Counted from the first letter of the stretch, positions 55,001-64,000 are shown. The stretch is DNA of 64,000 nt from Coenobita brevimanus (GCA_032717465.1 CM064670.1:20946008-21010007), one strand, 5' to 3'. The notes: generated by a model not told the origin, from the letters alone. Numbers and translations: made by a program.

Positions 55001-56144
55001 GTGGGGAGGAGATCCTGGTTGGGGAGGTTGGGGAGAAGGAGTACGGAGGGCTTCCCCACTGTCACTCCTCTTCCCTCTGCCTTTACCCTTTCCCTTTCCC
55101 TTACCCTTACGGCCTTGAGGAACATTAGGGGGCTGTGGGGATGAAATTGTTGAATATTGGGGAGCAGAAGACGTGCTGGGGAATGGTTCCTCCCCACCTT
55201 CCCCCTCCATTACCACACCACGTGCTCTCTCACGCAACCTTGCTCGACCACGTGTTAGGGGATATTGGGGAGCATAAGACGTGCTTTGGAGTGGTTCCTC
55301 TCCACCTTCCCCCTCCCTCACAACCCCACGTGATAGTGAACGCACCCGCACTGGCCCACGTGATCCACTCTGCTGCCTCACACTGCGTAGGGAGAGCAAT
55401 GACTCACTCACGTCACTCTCACTTTCCCTAATCCCAGGACTTTCCATTTCACTCCCCACTCCCTCCACTTGACTTCCTAGCTCCCCAAACAGAATGCTAG
55501 GCCCATACCTGCTCATACGACGTGGTGTGCGCTCTGGGCCACGATGTGTAATCACTTCCCGTCCATACCACGTGGCAGCACGTCCCATGGCTCCGTCCTC
55601 GTCCTTGTCCTCGTCCTCGACCTCGAATTCTGCTTCCAAGGCACGCTGGGGATAGGGATATGATATACCACCTGCCTTCTTTGCCTCCTGCCCCTCTCTA
55701 GCAGCACGGTAAGTCACGTACTGCCGCTTCCTGGGTGACGGAACTTCCTCGTCGCTGCTGGTGGTTTCTTCCTCCTCTGGCTGCACATAATCCTTGTCCA
55801 TCTCCTCGTCATCCAGTGGGGAATCACTGTCGCCGGTAAAGGTGTCCAGGGCAACTTGAATTTCGCTCTCTGAGAGACCTCTCTTAGCCATGTCTGAGCA
55901 GGACCGTGGCTACCAGGTGAGTGGACGAGTGGCGGGCTAGTGCAGGTCGCACGGGGTCGCCGAGTGTCCCCGCCTGGTGGCAGGTAGGGGAAGGTCAGGC
56001 GAGGGTAGGTACCGCAAATCAAGCGCGAAATTTGAAAATTGTCGAAATTATGCACATTGCAATTGCACGACGTACTGGTACGTCGCCGGGACTGGCAAAT
56101 GCAAATCGTTGCAACGTACCCATACGTCGTCGGGACGGGGCGGG
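52042..56144 (-). mobile_element. piggyBac G, nearly intact
   Basis: TTAA at 52038-52041 and 56145-56148. Ends CCCGTCACGTCCCGAGCC and, as complement, CCCGCCCCGTCCCGACGA. Subterminal repeats occur on each side (GTCCCGAGCCTTT twice at the left; ACGTCGCCGGGAC and ACGTCGTCGGGAC at the right). The 4.1-kb element holds one transposase gene on minus. A different family from P1/P2. Confidence 0.95.
53405..55891 (-). pseudogene. piggyBac G transposase, frameshifted only
   Basis: Start MAKRGLSESEIQVAL at 55891. A long acidic, low-complexity N-terminal region contains a two-fold repeat (EGEGGEEP...STS.APQY units near 55160-55330) and a KGKGKGKGKG run. The DDE_Tnp_1_7 core has all three catalytic aspartates: LVIDESLVLW (near 54420), PLYLDNWYTS (near 54185) and RLVDQSDSM (near 53850). 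The C-terminal cysteine-rich finger is complete (CHVC...YECVQCDVGLCIHPCF) and ends at 53405. Two frame disruptions, at about 54765-54790 and 54080-54125, are the only lesions seen; no nonsense codons occur within the three segments. A recent copy, or an intact one with sequencing errors. Confidence 0.9.
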
Positions 56145-56942
56145 TTAATTCGGACAAAATTTTAAAAAATAAGCTCCAAAAATATGTTGAAAGTAATTCT
56201 AAAGTAATTTTCAGTATCGACGCGGAAAGCGATCGTCATTCGTTTAGTCTCGGATCACGCAAGGTCGCAACATGGGCGCCTGTTTAAACACACGCTAGCA
56301 TTCGTTCCATCAACTAGTTCACCAACCATTTATATTTTTATGCTGTATTTCAAAAGTTAATCCTCCCTACCATGCCCCTTAATGCAAGTGTAGCTTCTGC
56401 AATGAATAAAGGTGTTAAATGGAGGAGTTTGCTTACACAAAAATGGGTCAGAATATTCTGCAGTGTGCAATGATTACTGTAGGTTATTTTTTGTACTTAA
56501 ATGTGCTTTACTTGTACATCAGACATTAGCTTCTTGTCCATATGGGTGTTACCAATATGCCAGAGATGACAATGTATTTTTTGTCTACATAAGTTTTATT
56601 TTTATTCCAAATATTACAGTTAATTAATTAATTTATTTTTTTTGCCTACACAGGCCTTAGTCACTTACTACAATTTAAAATGTAGGCTAGTTTCTTGTCA
56701 TGGCCTTACCTGTAAATTATGCAATACAAAACTATTGTACATGATTAGTTTGGTTATTTTAGTATCCTTTCATCTTTCTCAGTTACATAGGGTTGACATA
56801 TGCCACATATGTTAATAATTAACAAACATACCATATGTAGACAGTTTTTGGTATGAACTGGAGATTACCCTGATGGTCCGGACAATCTGCTAATTCTGAC
56901 AACCCTTCCCCCCATATAGTCCGAATGAGAAAGGTTCTACTG

Positions 56943-57048
56943 TATTATGCTCATATTTAATATTTGACCTCTTCATTATTAGTTTTCTAAAGAAAAAAAA
57001 AAGTTTCTGTGACTCAACTACAGTACTTCAGGGGAGTGTGACGAAATA
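56943..57048. other. Element J interior between nested inserts
   Basis: Short non-coding stretch of J with an A-run (56994-57003). Nothing else recognised. Confidence 0.4.
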
Positions 57049-57530
57049 CTGAATCGGCGGTCATTTACTGAATCAACACTGAATTGGCACTTTTTAATTG
57101 GTAAGTGTTATAGATTTTATCACCATAGAGGTTCATACTCACCTAATTATTCGAAATCTGGTCAAATTTTTGTATTTAATTTTACCTTTTAAAAAATCCA
57201 GATTCACAGCGAAAACTGGCTAAAATTAGCGGAAGTGTTTCTCCTTTAGCTGAACAGCTTGCCTTGGCAGACTTCTGCTTTGTATAATTATTAATTTTAC
57301 ATACAAATGCATATACAGTATTTGCACTTTAAATCAGTATATGTGCAAAACAGAAGTCTGTTAAGGCATGTTGGCGATCTAAAGTAGAAATACCCGCTAA
57401 CCTTAGCACGTTTTCGCTTTGACTCCTAATATTCTATTAATAATTAAATAAAGCATAGTTTTTTTACTGAATTTCAGATAATTAGGTGTGTATGAACCTA
57501 TATGGTGAAGAAAATAATATTTTCACAACA
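57049..57530. repeat. Palindromic MITE, copy 2
   Basis: Diverged copy of the element at 1-460. TTCATACTCACCTAATTATT near 57132 is mirrored by TAATTAGGTGTGTATGAACC near 57480, and GCCTTGGCAGACTTCTG near 57260 by CAGAAGTCTGTTAAGGC near 57350. Inserted in element J. Confidence 0.82.
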
Positions 57531-57959
57531 GTAAAGACTGCATTCCAGCACTGGGAACTTCCAACGAGCAGCCAGCCACCACTGTTTTTGTTTAGTTATT
57601 GGCTGGTATACAGAGGAATAATTTCCCTACTGTGCTTTTGTCAGTGCACTTACACATTGCAATGAAACATTAGCAATTATTCCTCTTGTCACGGGACATT
57701 CTTAGAGGTCAGAAATAAGCACAGTGTATCCTGGCTAAATGTTAACAAAGTAGACTATGCTGCCTCAGTGTGAGTAGTGACATCACGACCAATCACGGGC
57801 CGTTTCAGTGTCACGTGATTTTTCGGCTACTTTATCTATTATTTTTTCATGTTTCTGCACATTTTTATTGAAAATAATGGTTGACATAGTTATTTTCTGA
57901 GTATCTTTTACCCATACAAGTATCTAACTTCAAAAAAATTTTGACCGGAAACTCGTCTA

Positions 57960-58760
57960 TTGTAAGCAAGGATATCCAGACTCATTTTGGTAAATTAAAA
58001 CGAGTGATGGAAACCTTAAGATCCGCGGGTCTGAAAATCAAGCTATTGAAGTTCGATTTTCTAAAAGCAAGTGTTAGATTTCTAGGGCACTTAGTTGATG
58101 GTGATGGCATCAAGGCTCTGCTGGTTAAGGTTACAGCCATGGTAAATTTCCCTACACCCAAGTCCAAGGACGATGTTCACTTATTCCTAGGGCTCACTGG
58201 TTTTTACAGGAGCTTTGTCCACAATTATGCTGCTGTCGCATCACCATTGACGACGCTACTTAAGAAGGATGCTGCATGGAAGTGGGGACCATCGGAAGAG
58301 AAAAGCTTCAACGACCTCAAGAGAGCCATGACAGCGACTCCCGTGTTAGCGTTTCCTAATTATACTCAACCTTTTTACCTGTGCACAGACGCCTCAGGAT
58401 TGGGACTGGGAGCGGTGTTACAGCAAAAGGATGAGGAAGGCAAAACGCACACCATTGCGTATGCCAGTAGGGCACTAAGACCCCCAGAAAAGAACTACTC
58501 AGTAACACATCTGAAGACATTAGCAGTCGTGTGGACATTAGGACATTTCTGGGATATCATCTTCGGGTGCTGGATAATTGTTTTAACGGATCATGCACTC
58601 ATACGCGACTTGTTTAAGTGGAAGAACTTGCACGATAAGGTCGTGCGTTGGTTCATCAAGGTAATGGAGTTTGACCCAGAGGTCAGATAATTACCAGGCT
58701 GACAAAACGTCGTTGCCGACGCACTGAGTAGAAATATTGCTGCTGCCATATCTGAAGATA
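57960..58760 (+). pseudogene. Gypsy F RT C-terminus and RNase H
   Basis: Continues the RT from 51530: FGKLKRVMETLRSAGLKI, VRFLGHLVDGDGI, FLGLTGFYRSFVHNYA. RNase H then has YLCTDASGLGLGAVLQQ and VLTDHALIRDLF. The motif usually written YSVTE is YSVTH here, so a conserved acidic position is changed. Two stops follow (58688-58690 and soon after) before the conserved tail QNVVADALSRN. The frame is otherwise open from 57941. Confidence 0.88.
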
Positions 58761-58813
58761 TCCATCTTTCTCAAGCTATGTATTGGTGGCAGTGGACCAT
58801 TTTTCGTGATTCA

Positions 58814-59811
58814 CTGTTTTAGCACCTTAACAGACGAAAACTGCAGAGGAGGTGGCGCACGCTTTTGTAACCTCAGTGATTTGTCCATACTCAACACCTA
58901 AGGTATTGTTCAGCGATAATGGTATGAGTCAGCTGGAATATTATTACCCATTATTAGAGGTCCAGTTGACCCATGATGGCATCCTGATATTGGTACCTAT
59001 GAGGAATGCTGTAACATTCCATGCATGGCGGTTCATTTCTTTCCCTTTTGCTACTACTAACAATACACTTGTTATTCTGAATGAGGGACCAGAGGTGCTA
59101 GTTATGTTGGATGACAAAGGGTGTATAGCTGAAACAACTGTGGTTGAATTTGAGAAGTGTAAGGCCTCATTTCTTGATCTCCATGTATGTTCTGCTTTCC
59201 ATTTTGTCTTCATTCCCTCAAGGGTAGAGAAATGTAAGATGGCCTTGTTGGACACAAACACTTCCTCTGCACTGCAACATTGCACTTTCCAACCCATTCA
59301 ACTGAAGTCAGTTTTCCATGCTCATGTACATGTGAAACAATGCTTCTTCTTTCCTGAGACAGAGGACATAACACTCACATGTGCCTCACAAAACCAGTTC
59401 CTTACGGTAAAGGGTTACTATGTTGCACCCGATTATTGTGAGATATACAGTAAAGAGATAGCAGTTCTACCTAACAAGCACAATCTAGCCTTGTCAGTGA
59501 ACTTCTCGTCCCAGTTACGGCCCTTTTAACTTTCACTCAGTGTTTCTACCTTGAATGTGAACAGGCTGTCTCATGTGCTCAAGGAGATACAGTTCCTCAC
59601 CCACCTGAACAAGACTGATTTAGAACCATATGTACTGTCCTATCTCCCTTCATACGTTTCTCCTTCCCATTTTGGTCCTGGCGTTGGTCTTCTACTTGTT
59701 GTGGTCTTGTCCTGTGTTTGTGTTTGGGGCTACTATCTACGAGGCCGAATGAGAAACCCACTAAAACCACGGATCTGTACTCACGGATTGCAAGTGGACA
59801 CGGCTAAATAG
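58814..59811 (+). pseudogene. Gypsy F integrase remnant joined to an envelope-like glycoprotein
   Basis: 58814-58925 is a short piece of an integrase catalytic core (EEVAHAFVTS ... PKVLFSDNG, holding the second aspartate). The zinc domain and most of the core are missing. At about 58926 the frame passes directly into a region with envelope-glycoprotein character: a series of spaced cysteines over about 200 residues, one nonsense codon at 59527-59529, then in the same frame a C-terminal hydrophobic membrane segment (GVGLLLVVVLSCVCVWGYY) and a short basic tail ending at 59811. The position after pol, cysteine pattern and terminal anchor fit the env gene of errantivirus-like gypsy elements. The N-terminal (surface) part is lost. 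Endogenous, broken, not functional. Confidence 0.72.
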
Positions 59812-59881
59812 TTAGCTACCCTACACATTGGTTAGGCTACATAGTAGTTAAGACAACAGTGTCGACGGGGACGTCGAAAGG

Positions 59882-60428
59882 TGTGGCCGAGCAACGTTCT
59901 GGTGCCAATATTGTTTCCCATGACTAGTTGTAGTTTCACACTGTTGTTACACATTACATACAAAGTTGCTTATTCATAATTAACAATGTACAACAAAGTG
60001 TGAATGATAAACAAACAAATGCCATTTCACTGTAAAGTGTGGCTTAGGATAGAATGCGCAATCAGACATCTTCTTTTAATCAAAACCTAGAGTAAAGGGA
60101 AGGCGATTTTACCTGTTGGTATACTTTAATGTAATCAATACTGTTTTATTGAGGTGTTTAATGCACATGGTACAGTTATGATGCTTCTGTTCATGTATAA
60201 ATCCCAGTTGTCTGTGGAGGTTTAGCACCTCTGATTTAGCTGACTCGGCGCCACACCCAGAGGGGACTCCAGCCAGCTAGGACAGAACGCACGTATCATT
60301 ACAACGAGAGGGACGTATAACTCTGAGCTCTCTGTGTCGCAGTTGTATCTTTCTGTACCCAATAAACAGAGATTTAATCTGCTCAGTTTCAGTTCACCTG
60401 CACACGCTACCTTCTAAACTCTTCAACA
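59882..60428 (+). repeat. Candidate gypsy F LTR (contains repeat R copy 2)
   Basis: Preceded by a purine-rich tract (GGGGACGTCGAAAGG). It starts TGTGGCCGAGC and ends CTTCAACA, with an AATAAA signal at 60361-60366. Repeat R lies at 59900-60174. The partner LTR is not in the window, so the boundaries are inferred. The sequence after it (TTTTGGTGGAGTGTGTCAGC at about 60473) resembles a gypsy 5' leader with primer site, so this LTR may instead begin a further, truncated copy. Confidence 0.55.
59900..60174 (+). repeat. Interspersed repeat R, copy 2
   Basis: Same sequence as 50547-50866 over its length, minus an internal segment. Lies within the candidate LTR. Confidence 0.85.
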
Positions 60429-60559
60429 GGATTCTACACCAATTTCCCACCATCTCCAGTGAGTGAGAAGACGTTTTGGTGGAGTGTGTCAGCCGGAAGT
60501 GACTTCGACCAGGCACAACGTTAACCTTGCTTGGAACTGTGAGGTCACGACTCAGCTGA
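60429..60559. other. Gypsy leader-like sequence
   Basis: No coding sequence. Contains the TGGTGGAGTGTG stretch noted under the LTR; otherwise unassigned. Confidence 0.35.
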
Positions 60560-60613
60560 TATACATATAATTTGGTGATCAGCTGTGGGGTTCCAATCTG
60601 ATATAGTGACTAG

Positions 60614-61255
60614 TTGAGGAATCCATACAGCCGAAACATATTTTTTTGTGTGGTTGCAGTGGCAGGATTCCTGCCTGCTGTTACACCTAGGATGTTAAAA
60701 TATTTTTTAAACCAGATATTATGTGATTCTAAGAAGGCAGCAACTGCAGCTAAGGACATACATTGTATTAGGTTTCCCTTTTATGGTCATGTCAGTTATA
60801 ATATTAGGAACCAGCTTTTCCAAATACTCAAGTCTGTCTATCCTCAAATCTCATTTAGATTTGTGTTTGTAAATCCTTTTACTGTAGGCTCATTTCTTCG
60901 ATGTAAAGATAATACTCCAAAGCCACTGTGCTCAAACATAGTATATTTATATGCCTGTTCTAGCAGTACAGCTAGGTATATTGGGAGTTCAATTCGGAAC
61001 CTCAAAATTTGTGTGTGTGAGCACAGAGGCTTGTCTCTTAGAACATCTTTGCCACTGTCTACCCCAACTTTGTCAGCGATTAGGAACCACTGTTTCGATA
61101 TGGGCCATACTTGTAATATGGATAATTTCAGTATTTTACATAGTAGTAATGACAGAATGGAACTGCGAATTTTGGAGTCTTTGCACATTCACAAACTTAT
61201 GCCTTCATTAAATAACTATGAATCATCAACAGAGTTATATACCTTAAGATTATAA
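60614..61255 (+). CDS. Penelope P-b linker and GIY-YIG endonuclease, open but truncated
   Basis: The PLE-specific linker (RFPFYGHVSYNIRNQLF from about 60766, then FVFVNPFTVGSFLRCKD) leads to a GIY-YIG-type nuclease. It has VYLYAC as the GIY position, ARYIGSS as the YIG position and the downstream CEHRG arginine/glutamate site, then SAIRNHCFDMGHTC and ELRILESLHIHKLMPSLNN. These features define the nuclease domain joined to the RT in Penelope retroelements. The frame is intact from 60614 to 61255, but no RT precedes it, so the first ~50 residues are probably not native. Confidence 0.85.
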   Translation: MRNPYSRNIFFCVVAVAGFLPAVTPRMLKYFLNQILCDSKKAATAAKDIHCIRFPFYGHVSYNIRNQLFQILKSVYPQISFRFVFVNPFTVGSFLRCKDNTPKPLCSNIVYLYACSSSTARYIGSSIRNLKICVCEHRGLSLRTSLPLSTPTLSAIRNHCFDMGHTCNMDNFSILHSSNDRMELRILESLHIHKLMPSLNNYESSTELYTLRL

Positions 61256-61592
61256 TATTTTGTAGCTATGAATCAGCCTTTTGATACTTGGTTCATTGAT
61301 TCTTTACTTGGTTCTTTTGCTTCACACTGGTTTATTGATGTCTCAGAAGCTTCATGATACTTTTCCTTATGAAACACTGTGTTCATGAATTTCAGTCTTA
61401 GCTGCCAACTCACAGAGGTAACACTCTCCCTTTTATTTCTCAAGTTTGTTATATTATAAAATAGTTTTACATTTTGGTTTTATTTATAGTAATCAGTCAT
61501 TGCCACATGCTCTTCTTGGTAACTTTTTTTTTTTTCTTATGGATATATTTTAACATTTGATCTATTTCGCAATATGTGTTTTAAATGCTTTT

Positions 61593-61632
61593 AGGTCTGA
61601 AGATGGGATATGCATCCCGAAACTAGTCACCT
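61593..61632 (+). ncRNA. Hammerhead ribozyme-like motif of Penelope P-b
   Basis: Stem I AGGT (61593-61596) pairs with ACCT (61629-61632). The core CTGAAGA (61597-61603) fits CUGANGA. Stem II GGGAT/ATCCC (61605-61609, 61614-61618) has loop ATGC. GAA (61619-61621) is followed by a 2-bp stem III AC-TA-GT and the cleavage C at 61628. One unpaired T (61604) between core and stem II deviates from the consensus and may weaken it. Hammerhead motifs with minimal stem III are known in Penelope-like elements. Confidence 0.65.
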
Positions 61633-61679
61633 GGAATAAATATGAAGTTGAAAATCATCTTGATTCTCCTTGGCTGGCT

Positions 61680-61685
<6 letters not shown>

Positions 61686-61720
<35 letters not shown>
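61686..61720. repeat. (TA)n microsatellite
   Basis: Uninterrupted TA run directly after the Penelope 3' region. Confidence 0.95.
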
Positions 61721-61722
<2 letters not shown>

Positions 61723-61744
61723 CCGTATATTGCGATGGCCAAAT

Positions 61745-62266
61745 TCATCAAATATTATGTATCATAATATTATGATGTAAGAAATAAAAATTTCAACACA
61801 ATGTAACACATCATTAGCTTTAATGAAATTAGTTCGATATCCTGTACATCTTAAATATGGGAATAATGAAAGAAATACAGTTGAAGCTGAATCAATTTTG
61901 CAAGCACATGAAGTACAGCAAACTGTGTGGTTTTCAAAATAACTTTTTCCTACTTTTTTTCATGGAAAATTTGTCAGTGCTACTGTTTCTGTCAAGTCAA
62001 ATGTCATCAAATATTACATAATATCATACTATTATAATGTAAGAAATAACAATCTCAACACAGTGTAACACATCATTACTTTTAATGAAATTAGGTCTCC
62101 CTATCATCTACATCTTATATATGGGAATAATGACACAAATACAATTAACTTGAAGGATAATCAATTTTGCAAGCACGTGAAGTACGGCAAACTGTGTGAA
62201 TTTCAAAATAACTTCTTATTACTTTTTATCATTGAAAATTTGTCAGTGATACTGTTTGTGTCAAGT
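61745..62266. repeat. 259-bp tandem duplication
   Basis: Two direct copies beginning TCATCAAATATTA at 61745 and 62004, matching through TTTGTCAGTG and CAAGT with scattered differences. Directly downstream of the hAT-2 coding end on minus, so possibly part of its 3' region. Non-coding. Confidence 0.88.
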
Positions 62267-64000
62267 GATGGTAGGAGGCCAGATTCAGTGCATAATAATG
62301 AAAGTGAGTTTTATCTGGTTTGTTCCATGGTAAACCTCGGGTGATTTTTCAGTCTAGATAGAGTAGAGAAAGACTTCTCTCCTTCACAATTTATAATGGG
62401 GATGGTAAGGAAAATTCTTACCAAGATACTAATGTCTGGAAAATTCTTACCAAGATACTAATGTCTGGAAAGGCAGTTGTCAAAATACTATCTTTGGACC
62501 TCAGCAAAGTGGAGATGTTTGTTACTGACCTGTCAGATTCAGGAGACAAAATGTCTTGAAATTGCAAACTCATCTAGAACAGATGCTTCCAGTCAGTGGA
62601 ATAAGTACTGACAACCAATGCTAGTTAGGCTTTAAGATCATCATATTTCATACTGTCATACTCCGTTAAGAAGCTAAACAGCTTCTTTATTTCTGAGGAG
62701 ACATTGACTCTGTGGTCTAATTCATTCCTAAGGCAATCTAATATGGTGCAGAAATTGTCACCTTGAACTTCTCACGTGAATGAAGTTTCGGTACCAACTA
62801 ATTCATCAAAGAAATGTTTTCTCTTTTTTGTTTCTTGTCGTGTCTGTGTAGACAGGCTCAGTAAATGCCCTAGTCTGATCTTGTGTTTCATCAAACTAAC
62901 CCTGTCTCGTTTCTGAGATGGAGATCAAAGTCTCGTACAGTTTCCCAACTGACAGGAGGTCGGTCTCAACTTTTTGAAGTGATAAGCTGGTTGCATTAAA
63001 CCTTGTTAAGATTTTATACCATATTACAGTAAGAAGTGCTGTTTCAAATGCTTCCATTTGTTTGATGAGGCCTTCACCTTCAAACTTTGAAGCCACAGTT
63101 TGTCCACTGTCAGAACAAGTGTTCTCCAGTGCTGACTTTATCTCAAGGTAATGTAAAAACACTGCTTTAACAGCAACAGCCCTCACGCTTCAGCGAGTTT
63201 CTGAAAGGGATTTCATTAGAATCCCCTCAGCAGGTAGTGCAGCTTTCAAGTGATCCCATCTGTTTGCGGAGGCTGCGTAGAAGTTGTATAAGGCTTGCAA
63301 AAATCTGAAATATGAAACAGACCCAAGGCAACTTCTGGCAGCTGATGTTCCTACAAGGTTCAAGGAGTGACCTGCACAAGGGACATGTTATGCCAGGGGA
63401 TTCATAGCCTTTATTCTGTCGTGGAGACCAGTGTAAATGCCTGACATGTTGGCAGCAGTGTCATAACTCTGCCCTCTCATGCCACTCAGATCATGACCAA
63501 CATCTTTAATTAACCATACAACAATTGAGGCTATGTTGTCTGCACCATGGTCATGTATGTCTATGAATTTTAGAAATCGCTCAACAGGTTTGCCATCAAG
63601 TTTGACATAACGAACTATGAATGTAAGTTGGTCGTTAAGATTAGCATCCGGTATGGCATCTGCACTAACAGAATAATATTTGGCTTGTTTCACTTCACTT
63701 ATGATAATTGAGTGAATTTCTTCAGCCATCAGATTGACCATTTCCTCAGAAATCGTTTTTGAGTGATATGAAGTCTTTCCACTACCAACAGCACCATACT
63801 TCTCTAGAAGCTGTGCAAGAAAAGAGTCAAATATTACCAGGAGTTCCAGTACTCCAAGGTAATTTCCATTGTTGCTAGAGCCTGTTCTTTCATCACTACT
63901 TCTGAGAGGAAGACCTCCTGATGTTAAAAATTTTAGTGTTTCAACTGTGCACAGTAGAACTTCTTTCCAGTATTTTCTCTATAATTCTACTTGCAAAGCC
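62262..64000 (-). pseudogene. hAT-2 transposase (DUF4371/ZMYM1-like), cut by window end
   Basis: The frame is open from the window edge (64000) to 63388, with LPLRSSDERTGSSNNGNYLG, SVSADAIPDANLNDQLTFIV (first catalytic aspartate region) and GQSYDTAANMSG (second). After a TAA at about 63385 it continues in frame: HVPCAGHSLNLVGTSAA and LSETR, then a TGA where tryptophan is expected, then 62896-63186. The C-terminal hATC is degraded but readable near 62290-62370 (GEKSFSTLSRLKNHPRF), preceded by a 29-bp tandem duplication (62411-62439, 62440-62468) that shifts the frame. A different hAT lineage from hAT-1. The N-terminus lies outside the window. Confidence 0.88.

Larger units (their letters stand above)
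51994..56942. mobile_element. pogo-type MITE H (contains piggyBac G)
   Basis: TA at 51992-51993 and 56943-56944. Inverted ends CAGTAGAACCTCTTTGGTCC and, as complement, CAGTAGAACCTTTCTCATTC with shared CCGGAC/GTCCGAAT words inside. Net length without G is about 0.84 kb and there is no coding capacity, so a Tigger/pogo-derived MITE. Confidence 0.85.
51531..57959. mobile_element. Element J: inverted-repeat insertion in the gypsy F RT
   Basis: Ends TAGACGAGTTGTCGGT and, inverted, TAGACGAGTTTCCGGT (14 of 16 identical). Removing 51531-57959 restores the RT frame precisely (LVI then VSKD), so no target duplication is needed. If the last TA of each end is instead a TA duplication, 2 extra bases remain. 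About 1.0 kb belongs to J itself; the rest is nested MITE H with piggyBac G, and a palindromic MITE. Left-end open frame 51642-51842 is followed by a good 5' splice site (TTCAGGTATG). The superfamily is unknown. Confidence 0.8.
60560..61685 (+). mobile_element. Penelope-like element P-b, 3' part
   Basis: A 5'-truncated Penelope copy. The RT is absent; the C-terminal endonuclease region, a long 3'-UTR and a hammerhead-like motif near the end are present. A TA microsatellite follows at 61686. The 5' boundary is approximate. Confidence 0.75.

Noticed and set aside
60570..60650. A hammerhead-like motif at the 5' side of Penelope P-b (CAGCCGAAACAT)
   Set aside because: The core would need TTGAGGA for CTGANGA and stem II does not pair; too weak.
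1..64000. CRISPR arrays, operons, ribosome-binding sites, bacterial terminators
   Set aside because: No regularly spaced direct repeats with unique spacers; all coding content is of animal transposon type.

Overview
The window is eukaryotic, intron-containing-type DNA with no bacterial gene structure. It is almost entirely made of transposable elements (TEs) of animal type: APE-endonuclease LINEs, Penelope-like elements, Ty3/gypsy elements (one with an envelope-like gene), piggyBac, pogo/Tigger and hAT DNA transposons, and MITEs. TTAGG-type tracts (27335-27371), the arthropod telomere motif, together with the TE mix and many microsatellites suggest a large-genome arthropod. A decapod crustacean is my best guess, not proven. 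The only host-gene sequence recognised is a broken, intronless piece of the spliceosomal helicase DDX46/Prp5 (24090-24784, minus). I found no rRNA, no convincing tRNA and no intact host gene.

Layout. 1-460: palindromic MITE cut by the window edge. 1130-4440: LINE-1 (RTE-like, plus strand). 5357-12572: a hAT transposon (minus) split by LINE A1 (minus), itself split by LINE B1 (plus), a three-level nest with an exact 9-bp target duplication for B1. 13521-23445: LINE E (minus) split at a TTAA by piggyBac P1 (15193-21826), itself split at a TA by Tigger T1 (18185-21094). 24090-24784: DDX46 fragment. 25929-26659: hAT MITE N1. 27042-28854: a palindromic terminal-inverted-repeat element.

29139-49077: gypsy element C (minus). 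Its left LTR is split by LINE A2 and by piggyBac P2, which holds LINE B2. Its gag-pol is at 36244-41825. Its right LTR is split by hAT element K (42069-48698), which carries a LINE fragment with MITE N2, and Tigger L (44069-48322) with LINE M inside. 49090-60428: gypsy element F (plus), with protease, reverse transcriptase (RT), RNase H, an integrase remnant, an envelope-like region and an LTR. It is broken by Penelope P-a, repeat R and a 6.4-kb inverted-repeat element J (51531-57959). J holds pogo MITE H, which holds the nearly intact piggyBac G (52042-56144), and a second copy of the first MITE. 60560-61680: Penelope P-b with a hammerhead-ribozyme-like motif. 61745-62266: a tandem duplication. 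62262-64000: a second hAT transposase (minus), open at the window edge.

The genes do not form a working pathway; the window is a stratified record of insertions. Element boundaries could often be fixed from the sequence alone, by target-site duplications or by comparing two copies within the window. Nearly every coding region carries stops or frameshifts. The least damaged are piggyBac G, Tigger L, and the RT regions of LINEs B2 and M. I did not find a clearly new biological system. The strongest unusual candidates are element J, the palindromic element at 27-28.9 kb, the PHD-finger-like insert in LINE M, and the Penelope hammerhead motif.
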